Shown here: one piece after another, positions 41,834 through 47,499 of the stretch
How the letters are laid out: each line of letters opens with the position of its first letter
Position numbering within the stretch: position 1 is the stretch's first letter
Assembly: GCF_000222605.1 (NCBI RefSeq)
Contig: NZ_AFWF01000011.1
Location: 1 to 47,499, forward strand
Source of the DNA: Vibrio ichthyoenteri ATCC 700023
GTDB lineage: Bacteria > Pseudomonadota > Gammaproteobacteria > Enterobacterales > Vibrionaceae
Direction of reading: 5' to 3'
DNA length: 47,499 nucleotides
Translations under genes and position numbers: made by a program
The notes under the pieces: generated by a model
What the model saw: only the letters and a program-made list of their open reading frames with translations
Told to the model about the DNA's origin: nothing
The model's database searches: none

Positions 41834-42183
41834 AACGTAGGTCCTATAAGTCGCTCGTATTGAAATGAAGCCAGTTAAAGCTCTTCCTTTTTACTTGTCC
41901 GTATGACGGCCTTTTCCTGACAGCGCTGGCTGTTACAGCGTAGGTAATGTGGCATTGGGGTTTAGTGAGTGATGTTACAGTTTTGTTATATATTGATATA
42001 TCGATTTAATCGAAATTATTTATTCTAAAAATGGGTAAATAACTCGAGTGAATTGCGACAAATTAAGGCGTGAAACGTTGTAAGGAAACGAGCAAGAAGT
42101 GGGTGAAAAGTCGTTGGGTGATGAGCTTGGGGAAAATGCCAGAATGTGGACAACAACATGGCATTTACCCAACTCAATGATGG
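41834..42183. other. Intergenic stretch upstream of lldD and downstream of the AraC gene
   Basis: Holds a near-palindrome TGACAGC-GCTG-GCTGTTA at about 41919-41936 close to lldD and TCGATT-T-AATCGA at 42001-42013, both possible operators of lldD. A hairpin AAATGCCA...TGGCATTT at 42134-42166 with TTTTCCCC on the minus strand probably ends the AraC transcript. No gene seen. Confidence 0.45.
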
Positions 42184-42951
42184 CTATAGTGTCATCTGAT
42201 ATTGGCGCGGTGTTAAACCAAATTGCTCTTTAAATCGCTGAGTAAAGCGCACTTCAGACTGATAGCCACAGGCCAGCGCAGTGTCCATTTGGCTAAACTT
42301 TCTTTGCAACAAACCGAGCGCATGAGACATGCGAATTTCGGTCAATATATGTCGAAAGCTGGTCTCTTCTGCAGCAAGTTTACGAGTTAGAGTTGCACGA
42401 CTCATCGCCAAGTGCTGCGCAGCGACTTCGATCTTATGATCATCACCGGGAGCGGCACTCAAATAAGTGGCGAGTTTATCGCGGACTTGCTGATTATCAT
42501 TAGGAAAAAGTAGATGTAGAGCACCGATGTGACGAAGTTCAGCATAGAATGCCAGTAGCAACTGTTGTTGAGTGTGTACAGAGAGATCTTTGTTGGACAT
42601 GTCGCAAATGATCTCAAAGCAATAGCGCAGAGCGTCATTCACTTTCACCATCGGCGCGCTGCCGCCAGAGGATGCCTCTTGATTTAACCACTCTGCTGGA
42701 GGGGGTTGGAAAAAAGTGACTGCCCGCGCATGGAAGCTGTTCTGCATTGGGGTATTAACGAAAGTGAGATACTGACCTGCGGGAACCACAAGCCAGTTTG
42801 CACGATTGAACTCATAGGATTGCTCTTGCCACCAAAGTTGTTTGTGGCCTTGTTCTACCCAATAAAGGGTAGGGGCATGAATGAACACGTTGTGCAAAGG
42901 CTGCTCTCGCTTACCTTGGAAATGTGTGATGTGCAGTAGTGGTTTGTTCAT
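42184..42951 (-). CDS. AraC-family transcriptional regulator
   Basis: 255 residues. The N-terminal cupin-like sensing domain spans about 10-120. The C-terminal double helix-turn-helix (about 160-252) includes HLAMSRATLTRKLAAEETSFRHILTEIRM and the second element ALACGYQSEVRFTQRFKEQFGLTPRQYQ, the standard AraC signature. It is 32 bases behind the PEBP-like gene and probably in one transcript with it, which is an unusual partner. Its ligand and targets are unknown. Confidence 0.9.
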   Translation of the reverse strand: MNKPLLHITHFQGKREQPLHNVFIHAPTLYWVEQGHKQLWWQEQSYEFNRANWLVVPAGQYLTFVNTPMQNSFHARAVTFFQPPPAEWLNQEASSGGSAPMVKVNDALRYCFEIICDMSNKDLSVHTQQQLLLAFYAELRHIGALHLLFPNDNQQVRDKLATYLSAAPGDDHKIEVAAQHLAMSRATLTRKLAAEETSFRHILTEIRMSHALGLLQRKFSQMDTALACGYQSEVRFTQRFKEQFGLTPRQYQMTL

Positions 42952-42983
42952 GCCCTAATCCTTGTTTCTTTACGTTGTACGAG

Positions 42984-43514
42984 TTACTCGTTGACGTATG
43001 TCGCAGTAATTTTCGCTTTATCGAGTGCACTTGAGTTGAGCATAAAGCCAATCAGAGCATTCGATGCTCCTTGTGGCAGCTCTAGTTTCTCAGTTGGTAA
43101 GGCGAATACGGTAAATTCGTAGCGGTGCATTCCGTCTCCCTTTGGAGGACAAACGCCACCAAAGCCTTTTAAGCCATAGTCATTTTTCATTTCGTCTGCT
43201 TTGATTGATTTACCTGAAACGCCTCGTTCAAGCGTAGTGACGTTCGCAGGGATATCGACCGCAACCCAGTGCCACCAGCCGCTGCCCGTTGGTGCATCAG
43301 GATCATAAGCGGTAATCGCAAAGCTTTTTGTTCCAGCAGGCACATCGCTCCAGCTAAGTTGTGGCGATAAATTATCCCCACTACAACCAAAGCTATTAAA
43401 AGCAAACGTATCAGCAATTCGCGAGCCTTCTTGAATGTCTTGGCTGGTTAAGGTCATTGCTGAACTAGCAAATGAAGCAAGAAGTAGTACAGGTGCGAGT
43501 TTGAAAAATTTCAT
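42984..43514 (-). CDS. Periplasmic YbhB/YbcL-type (PEBP-like) protein
   Basis: 176 residues with a signal peptide (about 1-18, ending FASSAM). The mature part is the phosphatidylethanolamine-binding-protein fold: SPQLSWSDVPAGTKSFAITAYDPDAPTGSGWWHWVAVDIP (about 50-90) with the DPDAP and GxxHW motifs of the ligand pocket, and the later GMHRYEFTVFALP. The bacterial members have no settled role. First gene of a pair with the AraC regulator. A 19-bp inverted repeat lies 62 bases upstream of the start. Confidence 0.9.
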   Translation of the reverse strand: MKFFKLAPVLLLASFASSAMTLTSQDIQEGSRIADTFAFNSFGCSGDNLSPQLSWSDVPAGTKSFAITAYDPDAPTGSGWWHWVAVDIPANVTTLERGVSGKSIKADEMKNDYGLKGFGGVCPPKGDGMHRYEFTVFALPTEKLELPQGASNALIGFMLNSSALDKAKITATYVNE

Positions 43515-43576
43515 CTTAGTTCCTTTTTAGGTTTCGGCTACAGGACTAATCATAGAAGTAAACACAGTAAAAATGA

Positions 43577-43630
43577 TTACTTAAAAACTCATAATTAATT
43601 CAATTTTAATTATTATGAGTTTTTAAGTAA
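43577..43630. repeat. AT-rich 19-bp inverted repeat upstream of the PEBP-like gene
   Basis: TTACTTAAAAACTCATAAT (43577-43595) and its exact complement ATTATGAGTTTTTAAGTAA (43612-43630), with a 16-base AT-rich centre. No T run follows and the arms are too long for an ordinary terminator here. It may be an operator, a cruciform-prone element or a remnant of a miniature element. Confidence 0.65.
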
Positions 43631-43706
43631 ATAGTTGCGTGAGATAAAGGCGAATGCCGTTGCTGAGCCGAAACAAAACATCGCATGGTTTAGGTTAATG
43701 CAGACG

Positions 43707-43745
43707 AAAAAAAGGCGAACACTTGGGGGGCAGTGTTCGCCTTTT
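43707..43745 (-). terminator. Terminator of the gloA-nemA operon
   Basis: AAAAGGCGAACACT and AGTGTTCGCCTTTT, 14-bp stem with an 8-base loop containing six G on the plus strand; seven T on the minus strand. 31 bases past the nemA stop. Confidence 0.9.
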
Positions 43746-43775
43746 GATTATATAAACCGTGTTCAGCTTGGCTGA

Positions 43776-44876
43776 TTAATTGGCGTTATACACCGGATAA
43801 TCGAGCAACCCTTGCTCTGCGCCACCAAACAGTGTGGCCGGATCATGCTGTGCTAACGGGTAGTTGTTTTCGATGCGACGAGGTAAATCGGGGTTAGCAA
43901 TAAATGGACGACCAAAACCGACCATATCAGCTAAACCAGATTGTACAGCGTGTGCGGCTTTGTCGGTGTTGTAACGGCCGGCATAGATAATCGTGCCTTG
44001 ATAAGCATCGCGCACCGCTTGCTTGAAATGGGCGGGTGTCTCGGGTGCATCATCCCAATCTACTTCTGCAATATGGATATAAACGACGTTGAGTTTACTG
44101 AGTAGTGCCGCCGCCGCGGTGTAGGTTTCCACCGGTGTTTTATCTATTGTGCCATTTAATGAAGTGAAAGGAGCAAGGCGTACACCCACACGTTCTACCC
44201 CAATAGCATCAGTCATGGCTTGAACGACTTCTGCAAGAAAACGTAGACGATTTTCAATTGAACCACCATATTCGTCAGTGCGTAGGTTCGCTTCAGAATC
44301 GATAAATTGATTGATCAAATAACCATTCGCAGCGTGTAATTCGATGCCATCAAAGCCAGCTTCAATCGCATTAAGTGCCGCTTGGCGATATTGTTCAATT
44401 ACTTGTTTAATATCGTCATGGTTCATAGCTCGTGGTTCGACTACATCCACAAAACCAGGAGCATCAGTGCCATTATCGATGAATACTTTTACGTTCTCCG
44501 CTTTTAGAGCAGATGAAGAAATAGGTTGCTCACCACCAATATTGTCTGGGTGAGTGACTCGGCCGACATGCCAAAGCTGAGCGAAGATTGCTCCGCCTTC
44601 AGCGTGAACAGCATCGGTGACTTTCTTCCATCCAGCGATTTGCTCAGCTGAATAGATACCAGGAGTCCAAGCGTAGCCTTGACCCTGCGGTGAAATTTGC
44701 GTGCCTTCAGCGACAATCAAACCCGCTGACGCACGTTGTGCATAATAGGTCGCCATCATGTCATTCGCGACATTACCAGGTTGGCTTGCACGAGATCGGG
44801 TCATTGGTGGCATCACAATGCGGTTATTTAGCGTTAATGAGCCTAGCTGAATCGGTTGGAACAATGCATTTTTCAT
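43776..44876 (-). CDS. nemA: Old-yellow-enzyme alkene reductase, NemA-like
   Basis: 366 residues, FMN-containing TIM barrel that reduces activated alkenes, nitro compounds and other electrophiles with NAD(P)H. Characteristic segments are IVMPPMTRSRA (about 20-30), IFAQLWHVGRVTHP (about 96-109), FDGIELHAANGYLINQFIDSEANLRTDEYGGSIENR (about 174-209) and the FMN phosphate site in GFGRPFIANPDL. It lies 9 bases behind gloA, so the two form an electrophile/methylglyoxal detoxification operon like E. coli nemRA-gloA, but in reverse gene order and without a visible nemR. Confidence 0.92.
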   Translation of the reverse strand: MKNALFQPIQLGSLTLNNRIVMPPMTRSRASQPGNVANDMMATYYAQRASAGLIVAEGTQISPQGQGYAWTPGIYSAEQIAGWKKVTDAVHAEGGAIFAQLWHVGRVTHPDNIGGEQPISSSALKAENVKVFIDNGTDAPGFVDVVEPRAMNHDDIKQVIEQYRQAALNAIEAGFDGIELHAANGYLINQFIDSEANLRTDEYGGSIENRLRFLAEVVQAMTDAIGVERVGVRLAPFTSLNGTIDKTPVETYTAAAALLSKLNVVYIHIAEVDWDDAPETPAHFKQAVRDAYQGTIIYAGRYNTDKAAHAVQSGLADMVGFGRPFIANPDLPRRIENNYPLAQHDPATLFGGAEQGLLDYPVYNAN

Positions 44877-44885
44877 GATCAGGCC

Positions 44886-45272
44886 TTATTTGCTGGTTTG
44901 AATCAGTTCGATGGCGTAGCCGTCGGGATCTTTGATAAACGCGATATGCGTTTCGCCGCCTTTTAGTGGGCCGGGTTCACGAGTGATATTGCCCCCTAAC
45001 TGGCGGATCTGATCGCAGGTGGCATAGAGATCTTCACAACCCAATGCAAGGTGACCAAATGCATCTCCGAGTTGATATTGGTCGGTATCCCAGTTATGGG
45101 TTAGTTCTATCGTTGTTGCATCTGATTGGTCTGGGTAACCAACAAACACTAATGTGTAGCGGTATTCAGTATTATCCATGCGGTCCAATACACTCATGCC
45201 TAACACTTGGGTGTAAAACTCAATGGATTTTTCGAGATTGGTAACTCGAATCATAGTATGGAGAAATTTCAT
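44886..45272 (-). CDS. gloA: Lactoylglutathione lyase (glyoxalase I)
   Basis: 128 residues, two vicinal-oxygen-chelate half domains. The metal ligands His5, Glu56, His74 and Glu122 fall at exactly the positions known for E. coli GloA. It converts the hemithioacetal of methylglyoxal and glutathione into S-lactoylglutathione in the cytoplasm. First gene of the operon with nemA; GAGG ribosome site. A 15-bp inverted repeat lies 79 bases upstream. Confidence 0.95.
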   Translation of the reverse strand: MKFLHTMIRVTNLEKSIEFYTQVLGMSVLDRMDNTEYRYTLVFVGYPDQSDATTIELTHNWDTDQYQLGDAFGHLALGCEDLYATCDQIRQLGGNITREPGPLKGGETHIAFIKDPDGYAIELIQTSK

Positions 45273-45350
45273 CGTTCACCTCAACATGGGAAAGGGCTGT
45301 AGTGTCTCGACAACCCGAATCTGAGGGAAACAATATGCTCATTCAGCTTA

Positions 45351-45393
45351 AACGTAAAATTATCACTGATTATTAAAATGATAATTTTACGTT
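45351..45393. promoter_or_regulatory. 15-bp inverted repeat upstream of gloA
   Basis: AACGTAAAATTATCA (45351-45365) and its exact complement TGATAATTTTACGTT (45379-45393), separated by 13 bases. It lies in the expected promoter region of gloA-nemA; a -10-like GATAAT is inside one arm on the minus strand. Candidate operator for an electrophile-sensing repressor. It does not resemble the E. coli NemR site. Confidence 0.5.
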
Positions 45394-45434
45394 ATGACGT
45401 GAATTTGTAATTGTCGGGGGAGTTAAACAGAACG

Positions 45435-45461
45435 AAAAAGCCAGAGCGAGGCTCTGGCTTT
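45435..45461 (-). terminator. Terminator of rodA
   Basis: AAAGCCAGAG-CGAGG-CTCTGGCTTT, 10-bp stem, followed by TTCGTTC on the minus strand with the stem's own T run. 31 bases past the stop. Confidence 0.8.
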
Positions 45462-45491
45462 AGAAGGCATTGAATAGGTATGAATCGACGT

Positions 45492-46601
45492 TTAGTTAGC
45501 ATGGCCCATTGCTGAGAATGGGGTTCCGGCTTTACGTCTTCTTGGCGCTAGTGCCATGATGATGCCAAAACAGGCGCCTTGAGTGATCATCGCGGTACCA
45601 CCGTAGCTGATAAAGGGAAGTGGACTGCCCATTACCGGTAGCAAGCCGCTCACCATTCCCATATTAATAAACGCATAAAGCATAAAGCTCATGGCCAATG
45701 CGCCAATGACTAAACGGCCATAAGCTGAGTCACTTTGGCTTGCAAGCCACAGTGTACGACCGGCAATAAAGAGGTAGGTTGTGATCAGTGCGACGCTACC
45801 AAAGTATCCCCATTCTTCCGCAAAGGTAGAAAAGATAAAGTCAGTGTGGCTTTCAGGAATAAAGCCCAGCTGACCTTGGGTCGCATTCATATAGCCTTTA
45901 CCACGAATACCGCCAGAGCCAATAGCAACGAGCGACTGAATAATTTGGTAACCTGCGCCAAGTGGGTCTGATTCTGGATTGAGGAATTGTGTCACGCGCA
46001 TTTTCTGATAACTCTCCATAAAGAAGATCCACAAAATGGGGATAGCAGTGGCGACGATGCCAATCACAGAGGCGATGATTTTCCAACTCATCCCACCTAA
46101 AAACAATACGAATAGTGAATAGATGACGGTGAAAATGGCGCCATCTAAATCGGGTTGTATGACGATAAGGCCCGCAGGCATTGCGGTAAGCGCTAAGCAC
46201 AGGCCAATCTTTTTAAATGTTGGCGCTCCGGGATCTTTGGCAATTAGCCAAGCTGCCATCATGGGTACGGCGACCTTCACTAACTCAGAAGGCTGGAAGC
46301 GTATTGGGCCGAGTGCTAACCAACGTTTAGAGCCATTGGTGGCATCGCCAGCGATGACGACCGCCAATAGCAATAATACTGTTAAGGTAAATAGCGGCGG
46401 GGCGACATCGCACAGCTTTTTAGCCGGTACGGCAGAAAGAACCACAAGTGCGCCAATGGCAATGACAGCACGGGCTAAATGGCGCTCTAAAATGGGCTCA
46501 CTAAAGCCACTAGCGCTCCAAACACTAATGCTACCAGCCGCAATTAAAAAACAAATCGCAGCGAGCAGTGGATAATCTAATTGAGGGCGAATACGCAGCA
46601 C
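45492..46601 (-). CDS. rodA: SEDS peptidoglycan glycosyltransferase RodA
   Basis: 369 residues, about ten transmembrane helices, GTG start. SEDS signature residues are present: GSKRWLALGPIRFQPSELVKVAVPM (about 89-113), the catalytic Asp in VIQPDLDGAIF (about 148-158), and the long extracellular loop with GSGGIRGKGYMNATQGQLGFIPESHTDFIFSTFAEEWG (about 231-268). The family ending LPFISYGGTAMI is also intact. It polymerises glycan strands with a class B PBP. No mrdA/PBP2, mreBCD or other elongation gene is adjacent, so this is an isolated copy. Confidence 0.93.
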   Translation of the reverse strand: MLRIRPQLDYPLLAAICFLIAAGSISVWSASGFSEPILERHLARAVIAIGALVVLSAVPAKKLCDVAPPLFTLTVLLLLAVVIAGDATNGSKRWLALGPIRFQPSELVKVAVPMMAAWLIAKDPGAPTFKKIGLCLALTAMPAGLIVIQPDLDGAIFTVIYSLFVLFLGGMSWKIIASVIGIVATAIPILWIFFMESYQKMRVTQFLNPESDPLGAGYQIIQSLVAIGSGGIRGKGYMNATQGQLGFIPESHTDFIFSTFAEEWGYFGSVALITTYLFIAGRTLWLASQSDSAYGRLVIGALAMSFMLYAFINMGMVSGLLPVMGSPLPFISYGGTAMITQGACFGIIMALAPRRRKAGTPFSAMGHAN

Positions 46602-47335
46602 AGGCGAAACATCTAAAATGAAAAGTGATGCGAAATTTAATCCTGATTGTGCGGAAAAACAATAAACAATTGCAGAGTGAAAGTTAAGTTTTCAAGTTAA
46701 GTAAACAGGTTATGAGCTAGGTAACAAAATATGCGTCGCTAGCCTTGAATGTAACCGACTGTATTTACAGGATTTATACTTGTAGTGCCATTGGTTTAAC
46801 ATTCGGCTGAAACGGGATTGTGGTTCGAATCTGCTGTGTATAATTTTCGCCGTGGCTTTTGACACTCAGCTTGAGTCTTACCTATTACAGAGGGACGTCT
46901 AGGGAGAATCCGCGAGTTAAAACTAGGTCAGAAGGTAAAAGAGAAATGCCATAGAGCGGTAACACCAGTAACTTTCCATTGTTATTGCGACAGAACGTTT
47001 AGAGTTTGCAAAACATAGCGATGCATTTTCGATCGAACAGAGCAAAGATTGCTCTAGGAGGTTGAAAGTTAGACATTCATAACATTATTGAACAGAAAAG
47101 CATAAGAAAAGTAAAAAAAAGACTATACAAAAAACAAGCAGTCGTTATTATACCGCTCAGTTGTTCAAAGAGTTATTAAATGCAGCATCAAGTACAAGTA
47201 AAACCTCAAGTATCAAAACACAGTTTTTGTCGCTAGGCGTTTCCCTTTTATTTTAGCGAAACATGATATAATTCAAGAAGTTAACATACTGTTAACAATG
47301 AACTCTTCTTAAATTAAATAAATAAGGGGCATAAA
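46602..47335. other. Long non-coding stretch between rodA and the cold-shock gene
   Basis: 734 bases without a convincing gene. It contains the rodA leader, a possible promoter around 46813-46843 (TATAAT preceded by GATTGT at 17 bases) and long AT-rich runs near 47100-47220. Near the end is a strong promoter for the cold-shock gene. A small RNA in the middle cannot be excluded or shown. Confidence 0.5.
47264..47272 (+). promoter_or_regulatory. Extended -10 promoter of the cold-shock gene
   Basis: TGATATAAT is a perfect extended -10 (TGnTATAAT). The -35 region is weak (CTTTTA-like). It gives a leader of about 57 bases that holds GTTAAC-ATACT-GTTAAC (47281-47297), a 6-bp repeat. Confidence 0.55.
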
Positions 47336-47499
47336 ATGTCTAACTCAATTACTGGTACTGTAAAATGGTTTAACGAAACTAAAGGTTTCGGTTTCCTAAC
47401 TCAAGATAACGGCGGCGCAGACGTATTCGTACACTTCCGTGCTATCGCTTCTGAAGGTTTCAAAACTCTTAACGAAGGCCAAAAAGTGTCTTTCGAAGT
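47336..47499 (+). CDS. CspA-family cold-shock protein (partial, cut by window end)
   Basis: First 54 codons of a protein of usually about 70. The reading frame gives [37 protein letters not shown] and onward. RNP1 (KGFGFL) and RNP2 (VFVHF), the nucleic-acid-binding motifs of the beta-barrel cold-shock domain, are both intact. It acts as an RNA chaperone in the cytoplasm. AAGGGG stands 6 bases before the ATG. Which of the several Vibrio csp genes this is cannot be told from the fragment. Confidence 0.95.
   Translation, partial: MSNSITGTVKWFNETKGFGFLTQDNGGADVFVHFRAIASEGFKTLNEGQKVSFE

Noticed and set aside
46817-46840. tRNA-like T-arm (GGTTCGAATC)
   Set aside because: Flanking bases form only a weak stem and no acceptor, D or anticodon arm fits around it.

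Overview
The window looks like part of the second chromosome of a Vibrio (or a close Vibrionaceae relative). The basis is gene content and protein sequence only: a DeoD - DUF523/DUF1722 - MerR - photolyase - L,D-transpeptidase run, a murein lipoprotein next to a DEAD-box helicase, a ShyA-like M23 endopeptidase, two BCCT osmolyte transporters and a CspA-family gene. GC content is moderate. No tRNA, rRNA, CRISPR array, prophage or complete insertion sequence was found.

Layout. 12-3094 (minus) is an ECF-type vitamin transporter operon (S, fused A-A', T) behind a promoter with a 16-bp palindrome. 3433-4967 (minus) is a YiaW/YiaV-like pair (DUF3302 plus HlyD-type protein). 5059-8117 (minus) holds two overlapping TPR proteins, one with an intact GGEEF domain and one with what looks like a decayed GGDEF domain. 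8241-9752 (minus) is a single transposase-like zinc-ribbon protein. 10000-10710 (minus) is deoD. 11090-15945 (plus) is a probable light/UV-damage operon: TudS-like DUF523/DUF1722 protein, LitR/MlrA-type MerR regulator, photolyase, L,D-transpeptidase, then a YitT-family protein; four TTGTACA-type boxes lie upstream. 16320-17915 (minus) is a BCCT transporter, with a 9-bp tandem repeat downstream.

18134-19501 (minus) is the most unusual stretch: four paralogous small secreted proteins of 62-72 residues, arranged as two tandem two-gene units. Each unit has the same structured upstream element and the same terminator hairpin. I do not recognise the family. A LysR regulator, a CatB-type acetyltransferase and an exonuclease/endonuclease/phosphatase-family protein follow. 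22595-25574 (minus) is a lipoprotein-type membrane fusion protein / ABC ATPase / ABC-2 permease exporter.

25847-29709 holds a HAD phosphatase, a beta-hydroxyacid dehydrogenase, the murein lipoprotein and a DEAD-box RNA helicase. 29864-33970 (minus) is a catabolic operon of FAD oxidoreductase, BCCT transporter and enolase-superfamily enzyme, divergent from a GntR/FCD regulator (34116-34769) with a CRP-like site and a palindromic operator candidate between them; a YjiH-like membrane protein converges on the regulator. 36710-40657 carries a DUF1275 protein, a GFA-family zinc protein, an unrecognised membrane-anchored protein, a small glycogen-binding-like E-set protein and the M23 endopeptidase. 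40700-46601 (minus) carries lldD, an AraC regulator with a PEBP-like protein, a gloA-nemA electrophile-detoxification pair and an isolated rodA. The window ends inside a cspA-family gene.

Several genes act on the cell wall (L,D-transpeptidase, Lpp with a C-terminal Lys, M23 endopeptidase, RodA). Most of the rest concern nutrient uptake, small-molecule catabolism, detoxification and stress response.
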